This document shows, piece after piece, positions 16,946-25,735 of a DNA stretch of 64,000 nucleotides; position 1 is the first letter of the stretch; each line of letters begins with the position of its first letter. The stretch is from positions 183,265-247,264 of the forward strand of contig CALNAJ010000029.1 in assembly GCA_937874695.1 (NCBI GenBank), given 5' to 3'. A program made the position numbers and the translations under genes. The notes below the pieces were generated by a model, which was not told the origin of the DNA, did no database searches, and worked only from the letters and a program-made list of their open reading frames with translations. The DNA is from an uncultured Lactobacillus sp. Lineage in GTDB: Bacteria > Bacillota > Bacilli > Lactobacillales > Lactobacillaceae.

Positions 16946-17515
16946 CTACTCCGATTTCAATCGCGTCCGTATTCGGCTCAACGATACCGGTGTGATTCCC
17001 AAATACGATGCCACTAGCCGCAATGGCACCCGATCCAAGATTTCCGGGTCATCGACAAACAGCTGACGATAGCGCTCAACCGGCGAGTCCTGTAGCTGAT
17101 TGAAGAAGATATTGCGGTAAGCGATGAACCGCTCACAGATGAACCGGGTGATAGCCGGCTCAATTGACGGATACTGCTGCTGAATCCGTGTGAAATCGCG
17201 TTTGCTGAGCATCAAGACGTCTGTATCTTCGAAACTTTCAATCGAAAAGCCGCTCGGTTGATCCAAATAAAAACTTTCAAACGAGGAAACAATCTGATTT
17301 TCAAAGAAGAATTGCAGGGTAATGTCACGTCCCGCACTGCTGTGCCACAGGCGTAACGCCCCGTTGGTCACGATGAAAAGGTCAGTAGCTACATCCCCTT
17401 CTAAGAGGAGCGTGCTCCCCGCTGCCACATGTTTGGAGACAAACAAAGACTGGAGTTCCGGCCAATGCTCCCCAATTTCCGGAAATTTCTGCGCTAAATA
17501 AGCTGGTACTTGCAC
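16946..17515 (-). CDS. Crp/Fnr-family transcriptional regulator
   Basis: A 189-residue regulator with a cyclic-nucleotide-binding-like beta barrel (from about residue 20, GSTLLLEGDVATDLFIVTNGALRLW), a long dimerisation helix and a C-terminal winged helix (LRLVASYLGITPVSLSRIRTRL). No Fnr-type cysteine cluster is visible at the N-terminus. GTG 17515 is chosen because it follows a perfect AAAGGAGGT by 6 nt. The gene diverges from the flavoprotein at 17616, and a perfect palindrome sits between them, so it probably regulates that gene and possibly itself. The signal sensed is unknown. Confidence 0.88.
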   Translation of the reverse strand: MQVPAYLAQKFPEIGEHWPELQSLFVSKHVAAGSTLLLEGDVATDLFIVTNGALRLWHSSAGRDITLQFFFENQIVSSFESFYLDQPSGFSIESFEDTDVLMLSKRDFTRIQQQYPSIEPAITRFICERFIAYRNIFFNQLQDSPVERYRQLFVDDPEILDRVPLRLVASYLGITPVSLSRIRTRLKSE

Positions 17516-17540
17516 GTGATGACCTCCTTTAACGGTGCAA

Positions 17541-17556
17541 ATTAACATATGTTAAT
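17541..17556. promoter_or_regulatory. Palindromic operator in the crp-like/flavoprotein intergenic region
   Basis: ATTAACATATGTTAAT is a perfect 16-bp palindrome. The flavoprotein gene has a good -10 box (TATACT, 17578-17583) but no -35 box, and the palindrome centre (17548.5) falls close to 41.5 bp before the expected transcript start, the class II activator position of Crp/Fnr proteins. For the divergent regulator gene the palindrome overlaps the likely promoter. Confidence 0.6.
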
Positions 17557-17615
17557 GCTGCTGGCTTCACTTCCCTTTATACTCTCTTTATTAACTAAAA
17601 ACGAGGTCTTTATTT

Positions 17616-18206
17616 ATGAAAACTGTAATTATCTTTGATCACCCCTACACGGCAACTGCCGGTCACAACGTTCCCCATCACCGTTCCTTTCTAGCGGCGC
17701 TGCTACAGTCCGTCATGACGCGGCTGCAAGCCGAAAACAATGACATCGACTTGATCGACTTACATGCGGATGGCTTCAATCCGGTCATGTCCGCGGCTGA
17801 CCTGTCCAACTGGCGGCGTGGGCAATCGACCGACCCCCAAGTGGCCGACTACCAGCAACGTCTACTGGACGCCGACCGCATCATCTTCATGTTTCCTGTC
17901 TGGTGGGAAGTCATGCCAGCTATGACCAAGGGCTTCCTAGACAAGGTGTACGCCAAGGGACAACTCTACCAAGCCGATTCCATGAAAACCAAGCTGACCA
18001 AGCAACCCAAGATTGACATCATCACCACGATGAGTACCCCTAACCTGGCTTACCGTCTGTTGTTTGGCGCTCCGTTGGCCAAACTGCTTTTCCGAGGAAC
18101 CTTCCTGAAAACGCGGTTATGGCACTTCAAGTGGCACAACTTCGCGCAAGTTGAGAAAAAGAGTCTGGCCCAACGTGAAGCCATTTTGCGAGACTTTAAA
18201 TTATAA
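17616..18206 (+). CDS. NAD(P)H-dependent flavodoxin-fold oxidoreductase
   Basis: A 196-residue protein of the flavodoxin-like NAD(P)H:quinone oxidoreductase family (MdaB/KefF/YwrO group), which reduces quinones or similar electrophiles with FMN or FAD. The N-terminal strand and phosphate loop (IIFDHPYTATAGHN), the FPVWWEVMPAMTKGFLDKV motif at about residue 92 that contacts flavin, and the TMSTP segment are typical. GAGG precedes ATG 17616. It is divergent from a Crp/Fnr-type regulator and probably switched on by it. The gene is followed by a family B hairpin element and a bidirectional terminator. Confidence 0.88.
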   Translation: MKTVIIFDHPYTATAGHNVPHHRSFLAALLQSVMTRLQAENNDIDLIDLHADGFNPVMSAADLSNWRRGQSTDPQVADYQQRLLDADRIIFMFPVWWEVMPAMTKGFLDKVYAKGQLYQADSMKTKLTKQPKIDIITTMSTPNLAYRLLFGAPLAKLLFRGTFLKTRLWHFKWHNFAQVEKKSLAQREAILRDFKL

Positions 18207-18329
18207 AGAGTGGGACAAAAGGCGGTTAACCGGCGAGCATTAAGGCTGATAACCGAATAATCCTGGTTTTGGATTGTTTGGTTATCAGTTTTAAGCGGAG
18301 CTGGCTGCCTTTTGGCGCACGTTTCGACC
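18205..18329. repeat. Long-hairpin intergenic element, family B, full copy
   Basis: Same layout as the element at 3385-3508: 5' AAAGAGTG, outer stem CAAAAGGC (18216-18223) with GCCTTTTG (18307-18314), internal loop CGAGCA / GCGGAGC, inner stem GCTGATAACC (18245-18254) with GGTTATCAGT (18280-18289), and 3' end GGCGCACGTTTCGACC. The stems differ from the other copy but remain paired. It begins inside the stop-codon region of the flavoprotein gene. Confidence 0.78.
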
Positions 18330-18346
18330 ATATAAAATTGTGTCAC

Positions 18347-18378
18347 AAAAGGGCCTGGGATTTTGTCCCAGGCCCTTT
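18347..18378. terminator. Bidirectional terminator
   Basis: GGGCCTGGGA (18351-18360) and TCCCAGGCCC (18366-18375) form a perfect 10-bp stem flanked by AAAA and TTT. It serves the flavoprotein gene and the convergent oppA-like gene. Confidence 0.92.
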
Positions 18379-18402
18379 CCATCCAATCTAATACAACTTA
18401 AT

Positions 18403-20046
18403 TTATTTCTGAACTGCCATCCATTGGTACCCACGACTCATGCCGGCTGGGTTCCAAACGTAACCACTGACTTTAGAGTTCCACATTTCAACCGTTGCGG
18501 GTTGATACAGCGGAATTACACCCTGTTGCGTCATCAAACGCTTTTCAGCGTTGACCAGGTCGTTGTACCGCGCTGTTGGTTTGTTGGCATCCTGATTCTC
18601 GGATTTCTTCACGTAACTGTCGTATTGGGCATCGGAGAAGCCACCGTTATTGTTGGTGTTTCCCGTACTCATCAACGACAAGAAGTTAATTGGGTCGGCG
18701 AAATCAGCCCCCCAGTTGGAGAGAACCAAGTCAAAGTTGCCGCTGTTAGAATGACTCAACCGCGTCTTGTAAGGCAGCGTGCTTAACGTAACTTTCACGT
18801 TAGGCAACTTTTCCAAGTCGGCTTGAATGTACTGGGCAACCGTCTTGGTTACACTGGTATCATCGGCCATCAGGGTCAGGTGTAAGTCTTTCGTACCACT
18901 TGCCTTCAAACCAGCCTTCATCAACTGCTTGGCCTGCGTCAAGTCGTAGGTGACACCACTCTTAACGTACGCATCCTTGGCAAAGTCCGCCTTAGTCTTC
19001 GGGTTCTGCGTCAAGTTCTGTGACACGAATCCTAGTGGTGCCTTGGATCCATCACGCAACACACTCTTGGCGAGTTGTTGTTTGTTGATAGCCATGGACA
19101 AAGCTTGACGAACCTTCAGATTCCGCAAAGCCTTGATACGCTTTTGGTTCATCTGCATGTAGTAAGTCGAGCCCCCGACAAACGTCTTCATGTCCTTGTT
19201 GTTCTTCAGGTTAGCCACCTGCGTCCCATCCAAGGTCGTAGCATCCAACTTCTTTTGTTGATACAGGTTGAGCCCAGTCGATGGATCAGCCACAACTTGG
19301 AAGTTCATCTTCTTCAAGGTAATCTTCTTTTTATCCCAGAACTTGGTGTTCTTGACCAATTGCCAGTTCTGATTAGTCCCTTGCCACTTCGTCATGACAA
19401 ATGGGCCATCGTACGCCGTCTTGTCGCTGGAGTGACCGTAGTCCTTACCGTACTTATCCACAACACTCTGTTCCTGTGGGAAAAAGGTTGGGAAGGCCAA
19501 CAACAGTTTGAAGTAGGCCACTGGCTTGCTTAACGTTACCTGTAACTTATACTTCCCCAAGGCTTTGACGCCCAATTGACTCGGTGCTAACTGACCGCTT
19601 TGAACCTGACTGTAGTTCTGAATACCAGCCATCAGGTAAGCATATTCAGCAGCAGTCTTAGGGTTGACCGTCCGTTGCCAAGAATAAACGTAATCCTTGG
19701 CTGTAACCGTCTTGCCATCGTTCCACTTGTTGTCGTGACGCAGATTAAAGACGTAGGTCTTCCCGTTGTTGCTGACCGTGGTCTTCGTTGCCATCGCATT
19801 GACTAACTTTTCATTTTTACCTAAACGATACAATCCCTCTTGCGTGTGATACAACTGGGTCAAACTGGTAGAGTCCGCTGCCTTGGAAACATCCAAGGTC
19901 GTGACTTCCGACTTTGTTGACAGTTTGACCTCTTGGTCGGCTGCCAGACCCGTCTTGCTAGAAGTCGTGGTCTTCCCGCAAGCAGCGAGACCGCCCACGA
20001 CTAAAGCTGTGATTCCCAGTAAAATGCCAAAATGTTTTCCTCTCAA
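18403..20046 (-). CDS. Oligopeptide-binding lipoprotein (OppA family)
   Basis: A 547-residue extracellular solute-binding protein of family 5 that delivers peptides to an ABC importer. The signal peptide ends in a lipobox (LAAC, Cys about 23), so the mature protein is lipid-anchored outside the membrane. The family signature lies near residues 80-105 (TKTTVSNNGKTYVFNLRHDNKWNDG). It begins with TTG 20046, 8 nt after GGAG. It has its own promoter and terminators on both sides and no oppBCDF genes adjacent, so it is a stand-alone binding protein that presumably works with a transporter encoded elsewhere. Confidence 0.92.
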   Translation of the reverse strand: MRGKHFGILLGITALVVGGLAACGKTTTSSKTGLAADQEVKLSTKSEVTTLDVSKAADSTSLTQLYHTQEGLYRLGKNEKLVNAMATKTTVSNNGKTYVFNLRHDNKWNDGKTVTAKDYVYSWQRTVNPKTAAEYAYLMAGIQNYSQVQSGQLAPSQLGVKALGKYKLQVTLSKPVAYFKLLLAFPTFFPQEQSVVDKYGKDYGHSSDKTAYDGPFVMTKWQGTNQNWQLVKNTKFWDKKKITLKKMNFQVVADPSTGLNLYQQKKLDATTLDGTQVANLKNNKDMKTFVGGSTYYMQMNQKRIKALRNLKVRQALSMAINKQQLAKSVLRDGSKAPLGFVSQNLTQNPKTKADFAKDAYVKSGVTYDLTQAKQLMKAGLKASGTKDLHLTLMADDTSVTKTVAQYIQADLEKLPNVKVTLSTLPYKTRLSHSNSGNFDLVLSNWGADFADPINFLSLMSTGNTNNNGGFSDAQYDSYVKKSENQDANKPTARYNDLVNAEKRLMTQQGVIPLYQPATVEMWNSKVSGYVWNPAGMSRGYQWMAVQK

Positions 20047-20060
20047 ACTACTCGCTCCTT

Positions 20061-20089
20061 AATCTAGATATTTGTTACCACCCGTTCAA
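20061..20089 (-). promoter_or_regulatory. Promoter of the OppA-like gene
   Basis: On the minus strand TTGAAC (20089-20084) and TAGATT (20066-20061) are 17 bp apart, just upstream of the start codon at 20046. Confidence 0.6.
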
Positions 20090-20111
20090 CCCCTTTGCGG
20101 ATTCGTCATGG

Positions 20112-20147
20112 CATAAAATAAGAACCATCACCAGGGTGACGGCCCTC
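20112..20147 (-). terminator. Terminator of prs
   Basis: The minus strand forms GCCGTCACC with GGTGATGGT (two G-U pairs) around a 2-nt loop, followed by TTCTTATTTT. Confidence 0.7.
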
Positions 20148-20154
20148 ATTGTTT

Positions 20155-21141
20155 TTATTGTTTATGCTGCTTCAAAGGTTTATGGAATAAGGAATCCACG
20201 GGTTCTTGGTGGTAAATGAGGTCCATGGCTTTACCAAATAGCTCGCCAACGGACAATACGACAAATTTATCACTATTCTTTTCGTCTGGCAACTGAATCG
20301 AATCGGTGAAGACCACTTTTTCGAGTGGTGATTCGTTGATTCGTTCCGTTGCTTGGCCAGACAAGACCGCATGGGTCGCACAGGCGTAAACGTCTGCGGC
20401 GCCGGCAGCCTTCAAGGCGCGGGCGGAAACGGTAATCCGTAAGGCGGTATCAATGATATCGTCAACCAGAATAGCGCGCTTGCCCTTCACATCCCCGATA
20501 ACGGCATCAGGATGTGCGGAATTCTCCGTATCGTCCCGGTTATCAATGATGGCAATCGGTGCGCCCAGCAATTCGGCTAACCGCCGTGCCCGGCTCACAC
20601 CGGCATGATCGGGAGCGACCACGACAAAGTTATCATCCGCCATTTCGGGATTGTCTTCAAAGTAACTGGCCAACAGCCGGTCGCTTTGCAAGTGATCCAC
20701 CGGAATATCGAAGAATCCTTGTAACTGAGCCGCGTGCAGGTCCAGGGCAATCACCCGACTGACCCCATCCATTTGAAGGAGTGACGCAATCAACTTTGCA
20801 GTGATGGGTTCCCGTGAACGCGCCTTACGATCGGCTCGTGAATAACCGTAGTATGGAATGACCACGTTGATTTTCTCAGCGCTGGCCCGCCGTGCGGCAT
20901 CCACCATGATCAACAGTTCCATCAAGTTCGTGTTGACCGGATCTGAGACTGACTGGATGATAAACAGTTCGTCCCCACGAATACTTTCATCGATACTAAT
21001 TTGAATTTCGCCATCACTAAAGTGCTTGATTGTTGACTTACCTAGCTCAACGCCAGCAGCCTTCGCAATTTTTTCCGCGAGTGGCCGGTTTGAATTCAGT
21101 GCAAAAACTTTCATTCTGCCAGCTTCGACATGTTCTGCCAT
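20155..21141 (-). CDS. prs: Ribose-phosphate pyrophosphokinase paralogue
   Basis: PRPP synthetase joins ATP and ribose 5-phosphate to PRPP for nucleotide, His and Trp synthesis. The 328-residue protein has the family core: NSNRPLAEKIA, the flexible catalytic loop SRADRKARSREPITAK (about residues 109-124) and the divalent-metal region DLHAAQLQGFF. The PRPP-binding loop, normally DDIIDTAGTI, reads DDIIDTALRI here, so the Gly-Thr that contacts the 5-phosphate is replaced by Leu-Arg. It is therefore probably a second, divergent Prs. GGGAGG precedes ATG 21141. A terminator separates it from oppA. Confidence 0.9.
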   Translation of the reverse strand: MAEHVEAGRMKVFALNSNRPLAEKIAKAAGVELGKSTIKHFSDGEIQISIDESIRGDELFIIQSVSDPVNTNLMELLIMVDAARRASAEKINVVIPYYGYSRADRKARSREPITAKLIASLLQMDGVSRVIALDLHAAQLQGFFDIPVDHLQSDRLLASYFEDNPEMADDNFVVVAPDHAGVSRARRLAELLGAPIAIIDNRDDTENSAHPDAVIGDVKGKRAILVDDIIDTALRITVSARALKAAGAADVYACATHAVLSGQATERINESPLEKVVFTDSIQLPDEKNSDKFVVLSVGELFGKAMDLIYHQEPVDSLFHKPLKQHKQ

Positions 21142-21300
21142 AACAGCCTCCCAGTGGGTTTCCCCAAATTCGTTTATATTTTAAGTTTGCGCTGTACACC
21201 GAGCAAAACGCTCTCTATAAAACTAATGCGCACAACGCCTAATTTACTGTTTACATTATCGCAATCTTTTCCCGGAAACGCAACGATTCGCGCCGCACTT

Positions 21301-23850
21301 TTAGGCTTTTGCCATAAATTGTGCCGGTGTGATTCCCTGCATCCCGATCATCGGATCAATCTGACGATTGCGTACCAACTCCGGTGTTAAGCGGTAATCG
21401 GTCGGTTCAGCCGGTGTTGACGCCTCAGATGAAGGCGTTTCCGGTGCTTCTTCGCTCGGCGCCACCGTTTTCTCATTTCCGGTCGGCGTTTCTGCCGTTG
21501 GTGCGTCCTCGACTGAATCCTCGGTCGCTTCATCTGCTGGTACCGATGCCGTTGCTCCCTCTGGATCCAACACGTGTTGAATCCGCGTGGTCAACGTCGT
21601 GTGACGGTTAACCGACAGATTATTGACACAGGTGGCAAAAGCATTGGGTTCCCCCAACAAGATCAGCATGTCGGCCGCTCTAGTCACCGCCGTGTATAGC
21701 AAGTTCCGTTGGAGCATCCGGTTATACTGACCCACCATTGGCAGGATAACCATCTTGAACTCGGACCCCTGCGACTTGTGGATCGACATGCAGTAGGCCA
21801 GCGTCAGACGGTTCCAGTCGTTTCGTGAATACGTCACTTCGGTCTGTTCAAACGCGATTGTCAGTTGATCGGATTTGATTTCCTTATTCTTGGCACTCAG
21901 GTCGATCCCGGTAATCGTCCCAATGTCGCCGTTAAAGACGTTATTTTCAGGACTATTCACCAAATGGAGGACCTTATCGCCAATGCGGAATTTCTGATTA
22001 CGGAACGCCACTTCCTTGGTACGTTCAGACTTTCGCGGATTCAAGATATCCTGCAAGACCACGTTCAAACGGTCGATCCCAGCAGACCCCCGATACATCG
22101 GTGCCAGCACCTGAATATCACTCGCGCTAAAGCCTTTGGCATGCGCCTTGGCGACGATTTGATCAATCACACTTTCGACCTGATTGGCATGACACGGAAT
22201 GAATGACCGGTCCGGTTGATTCTTCGTAAAGTCAGCCGGCAGTTCCCCATTCTTAATCGCGTGGGCCAGCGGAATAATCGAGGACCCGTCGCCCTGACGA
22301 TAAATCGTATCCAGCTGAATCCTCTGTAACTGGTCACTGGCCAATAAGTCGTGAAAGACCTGACCGGGCCCAACGGATGGCAATTGGTCCTTATCCCCAA
22401 CAAGGATGACCTGCATGCCCACGGGAACCGCTCGCAGCAGTGTCTTCATCAGGTAGACATCGACCATCGACGTTTCATCGATAATCAGCAAGCCACCCTC
22501 TAGATCCTTGGTCGCAGCGGCATCGAGGTCATCCTCTCGCCCCGTCAGTCCGAGCAACCGGTGAATGGTGCTGGCCGGTAACCCGGTCGACTCACTCATC
22601 CGTTTGGCTGCTCGGCCGGTCGGTGCGGCTAGTAAGATTGGGAAAGGTTGTTCCTTGTACTCATTGATGTCGAGTGACACCTCGTGCAACCGGGCGTACA
22701 GGTTGACTAACCCACGAATAATCGTGGTCTTCCCGGTCCCCGGTCCCCCGGTCAGCAGCATGACCTTAGCCTTCACAGCGGCGGTCAACGCGGCCGTTTG
22801 CGAATCGTCGTACACGATATCGGCCTGCTTCTCGACGATACGCACTTGCTTGGCAATGGCCTCATCGTTGAATCGATCATCGTCCTCGCCACCCTGTAAC
22901 AGCCGTTGGAAATGTTCGGCAATCTGCCATTCGGCATCGTAAAGCGACTTCAAGTAAATCCGCTGCTCGTCACCCACGACCTTTTCTTGCTTCGCCAGCT
23001 CAAGGAGTTGATTGGCAATATCTTGTGGATTCAAACGCACGTTGCGTGAATTCTCTAAGAGACTCAACGTGTTCGCCAGCAGCGGCTTGGCCGTAGTATA
23101 CGTATCCCCATTGGCGACGGACAGATCCGTCAGTGTCTGTAAGAGGCCTGCGCGCAACCGTTCCGGACGGTCGGCCTCGTAGCCTAACTGCGTCGCAATC
23201 TGATCGGCTCGTTTGAAGCTGACCCCGGTAATGTCTTCGGCTAACTGGTAAGGATTGTCATGAATCACATCCAGCGTCTTCGCCTCATACCGATTGTAGA
23301 TAGCGGCCGCCAGCGTACTCCCAAAACCGTAGCCGTTCAGGCCAATGATGATCTGTTCCATCCCATTATTGGTCTGCAACTGGCTGACCAGCGTGGCCAC
23401 CACCTTGGGGGACAGCCCCAGCGGTGTCAAGACGCTACTGTCATCGAGAATCTTCTCGATGGCGTTGGTGCCTAACCCGTCGACAATTTTTTCCGCCGTT
23501 TTCTTCCCTAATCCAGGGAAGTCATCACCACTCAGATAGGCGATGACCCCGCTGCGAGACGTAGGCGTCTCATTCTGATAGTTGTCGGCCTGAAACTGCA
23601 CGCCGTACTTGGGATGCTCGACCTTTTTGCCGCTAAAGCGGTAGGTCACATCGTCTTTCACGTCTGCGAAATTCCCCGTCACAACAATCTCGTCTTCGTG
23701 CCAATCCAGACTGGTCTCGGACAACTTGATCAGCATGACCTTATAGAAACTATCCTGGCTGGAAAAGAAGACCGCGCTGACGGTGCCGACCACGTAATCG
23801 GCCTGATCGCCACTGTCGCCCGCGAATAAGTCTAGTGATTCGGATGCCAT
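21301..23850 (-). CDS. recD2: ATP-dependent RecD-like DNA helicase RecD2
   Basis: RecD2 is a superfamily 1B 5'-3' DNA helicase that works in repair without RecBC. The 849-residue protein has an N-terminal OB-like and helix-hairpin-helix region (FPGLGKKTAEKIVDGLG at about residue 100), Walker A GGPGTGKTT (about 345), IIDETSMVD (Walker B), GDKDQLPSVGPG and the motif VI segment YTAVTRA. It is longer than usual owing to an acidic Thr/Pro/Glu-rich tail of about 90 residues before the C-terminal LTPELVRNRQIDP segment. GGAGGAG precedes ATG 23850. It is the last gene of a three-gene operon. Confidence 0.94.
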   Translation of the reverse strand: MASESLDLFAGDSGDQADYVVGTVSAVFFSSQDSFYKVMLIKLSETSLDWHEDEIVVTGNFADVKDDVTYRFSGKKVEHPKYGVQFQADNYQNETPTSRSGVIAYLSGDDFPGLGKKTAEKIVDGLGTNAIEKILDDSSVLTPLGLSPKVVATLVSQLQTNNGMEQIIIGLNGYGFGSTLAAAIYNRYEAKTLDVIHDNPYQLAEDITGVSFKRADQIATQLGYEADRPERLRAGLLQTLTDLSVANGDTYTTAKPLLANTLSLLENSRNVRLNPQDIANQLLELAKQEKVVGDEQRIYLKSLYDAEWQIAEHFQRLLQGGEDDDRFNDEAIAKQVRIVEKQADIVYDDSQTAALTAAVKAKVMLLTGGPGTGKTTIIRGLVNLYARLHEVSLDINEYKEQPFPILLAAPTGRAAKRMSESTGLPASTIHRLLGLTGREDDLDAAATKDLEGGLLIIDETSMVDVYLMKTLLRAVPVGMQVILVGDKDQLPSVGPGQVFHDLLASDQLQRIQLDTIYRQGDGSSIIPLAHAIKNGELPADFTKNQPDRSFIPCHANQVESVIDQIVAKAHAKGFSASDIQVLAPMYRGSAGIDRLNVVLQDILNPRKSERTKEVAFRNQKFRIGDKVLHLVNSPENNVFNGDIGTITGIDLSAKNKEIKSDQLTIAFEQTEVTYSRNDWNRLTLAYCMSIHKSQGSEFKMVILPMVGQYNRMLQRNLLYTAVTRAADMLILLGEPNAFATCVNNLSVNRHTTLTTRIQHVLDPEGATASVPADEATEDSVEDAPTAETPTGNEKTVAPSEEAPETPSSEASTPAEPTDYRLTPELVRNRQIDPMIGMQGITPAQFMAKA

Positions 23851-23868
23851 CTGCTCGTCTCCTCCTGA

Positions 23869-24555
23869 CTACTCTTTGGTCTCGTTCTTTTGAGTTTGAA
23901 TGAACCGTTCGATATCGGCTAACTTCTTTTGGCCCTTTTCAAAGTATTGGGGATCTAAGGTCTTCGCCGCCTTAAAATACGGACCATAGTCTTCGCCCTG
24001 GACCATAGCGACTAACCCGCGATCAAAGTTGGCCCGGCCATTTTGGTCGTCCAGCGCCAAGACTTGATCGTAGTATTGTGCGGCTTGGTCCATGTTTCCC
24101 AGTGCTAACAAGTTTTCAGCAACCACCTGTAACGTGGCAACGTCCTTGGGCTGACTGCCTAAAGCGGTCAAGCCAAAGACCAGTGCCCGCTTATGATCGC
24201 CACTTGCCATGTAACTCTGAGCCATCATCAGGTAGCCAGCCCCCTTTAGCTGGGCGCCAAGTTGATCGAATTCAGCAATGGCTTTCGTGTAATCCTTTGC
24301 GGCATAGTAAATGTTCCCTAAGCCGTAGTGCAACTTTTCCACAGCGGCTGGTTGTGCCGCGAATAAGCCCAAGGCCTTCATCAAAAGTTCCTCGGCTTGC
24401 GCAAAAGAATTGAGATCGACCAAGACCGTTGCCAACTCGTAGTATGCGTCTGCATCCCCAGGATGACTATCGATGCGTTGCACTAATTCGTGAACCATCT
24501 GTTCCGAGCGCGCTTTATCTTGGTCGCGCCCCTGACCCGTTTGTTTTTCCGTCAT
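23869..24555 (-). CDS. Tetratricopeptide repeat protein
   Basis: A 228-residue cytoplasmic protein of four to five TPR-like helix pairs, for example DADAYYELATVLVDLNSFAQ, VEKLHYGLGNIYYAAKDYTK and VATLQVVAENLLALGNMDQA. TPR arrays are protein-binding scaffolds; the partner here is not known. ATG 24555 is chosen because AGGTGA lies about 8 nt upstream; the GTG at 24567 is part of that ribosome site. It is 18 bp from recD2 and 19 bp from the phosphatase gene, so all three are co-transcribed; this trio is common in lactobacilli. Confidence 0.85.
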   Translation of the reverse strand: MTEKQTGQGRDQDKARSEQMVHELVQRIDSHPGDADAYYELATVLVDLNSFAQAEELLMKALGLFAAQPAAVEKLHYGLGNIYYAAKDYTKAIAEFDQLGAQLKGAGYLMMAQSYMASGDHKRALVFGLTALGSQPKDVATLQVVAENLLALGNMDQAAQYYDQVLALDDQNGRANFDRGLVAMVQGEDYGPYFKAAKTLDPQYFEKGQKKLADIERFIQTQKNETKE

Positions 24556-24574
24556 TTTATTAATCACCTAATAT

Positions 24575-25234
24575 CTAAATCGTGTCGGTCGGCGATGCTG
24601 CCGCCGTCAGGAAGCTCGTATCGTTCCAGTCCAGCAAATTAAAGCTTTGCCCACCATCCGTGGTCTCAAGCACCGTGAGGCTAGTATTTCGAATCCCCCC
24701 ACGTTTCCGCAAGTCCGGCAATGGCGTTCCCAACAACGCATTGATCTCCGCGTTGAGGGCGGCCCCGTGACTCACGATCAAGACGTTGGCCTTCGGTTGT
24801 GGGTTGGCCGCAACGATTGCCTGAATCCCAGGCGTCATCCGGTCAATGACCTGTTGGAAAGTTTCCCCGCCGATCCGACTGATATCGTACTGGTCGGGAT
24901 GGTTGCGGAAGGCATCCAGTTCAGCCGGGAATTGTGCCTTAACATCATCAAAAGCCATACCTTCGAGTTGCCCCAGGTGGAATTCCTCGAGTCGACTCAT
25001 CAGCGTTAATGGCACGTGTTGGTGCAGTTCCTTCACGACGTGTTGCGCGGTCACCCGCGCACGTCGAATGGGGCTCGAATAAGCGTGCTGAAAGCTCGTA
25101 TGGCGTAAGAAACGGCCCACCTGGACCATTTGCTGGTAACTCTCGGTCAGTAGCTCAGAATCGCCACCAGCCCCCTGAAACCGGCCCTCTAAATTCCACT
25201 GCGTCTTACCATGACGGACAAAGTATAATTTCAA
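24575..25234 (-). CDS. Histidine phosphatase family protein (phosphoglycerate mutase-like)
   Basis: A 219-residue member of the histidine phosphatase superfamily. The catalytic His is in LYFVRHGKTQWN (about residue 10), with RRARVTAQH, the acid residue region EFHLGQLEGM (about residue 80) and the second catalytic His in VSHGAALNAE. These features fit broad-specificity phosphatases or cofactor-dependent mutases; which substrate is used cannot be told. I chose TTG 25234 because AGGAAGG is 8 nt upstream; the frame is open to 25255 but adds residues outside the family start. It is the first gene of the operon leading to recD2. Confidence 0.85.
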   Translation of the reverse strand: MKLYFVRHGKTQWNLEGRFQGAGGDSELLTESYQQMVQVGRFLRHTSFQHAYSSPIRRARVTAQHVVKELHQHVPLTLMSRLEEFHLGQLEGMAFDDVKAQFPAELDAFRNHPDQYDISRIGGETFQQVIDRMTPGIQAIVAANPQPKANVLIVSHGAALNAEINALLGTPLPDLRKRGGIRNTSLTVLETTDGGQSFNLLDWNDTSFLTAAASPTDTI

Positions 25235-25285
25235 AGTGTCGTCCCTTCCTCTCATCTACGGGTCACGCCCTTGTGGCGCCTTGCT

Positions 25286-25452
25286 GGGCGACGTAAATGG
25301 CCCGTGACGCTGTGGGCGGACGCCCGGAGCCAAAGAGCGGTCTCCGGGCTTGTGGCTGAACCTCCAAAACCGAGTTTCGGCCACACCAATTCTCTAAGCG
25401 GTACAAACCACCGCTAAGAGAATTCCCACGGCTTGGTCCATTTACGTCGCCC
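25286..25452. repeat. Three-stem-loop junction element, family A (copy 1)
   Basis: Outer stem GGGCGACGTAAATGG (25286-25300) pairs perfectly with 25438-25452. A second closing stem GCTGTGGG (25309-25316) pairs with CCCACGGC (25425-25432). Inside are three stem-loops: 25322-25349 with loop CCAAAGAGCGGT, 25351-25385 with loop CCTCCAAAACCGAGT, and 25388-25424. It fills most of the 501-bp gap between mnmA and the phosphatase gene, just upstream of the latter. Confidence 0.85.
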
Positions 25453-25666
25453 TAACGGCTTACACTAGCTCAACCCGTACTAAACTTTTCTAACTTATCG
25501 TTTTTTATCCAATCTGCATCGATTACTCTTTTATGGAATGCCAGCGCGCTCTATCACAATAACTTCAATGATACCACGCCAGCACACCCTTCAGAACCCC
25601 GTGCAGTTACATCACCTTATTATGCCAGTTTTCAGGTGATTTTCAAAGAAACAACCGTGGAAATTT

Positions 25667-25705
25667 AAAAAAAACCGCCAACGAGATTACTCTCGCTAAC
25701 GGGTT
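25667..25705 (-). terminator. Terminator of mnmA
   Basis: The minus strand forms a stem of about 13 bp with minor mismatches (AACCCGTTAGCGAGA with TCTCGTTGGCGGTT) and runs into eight T residues. Confidence 0.85.
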
Positions 25706-25735
25706 TCCATTAAGTGTTTGATTTAAATGCTAAAA

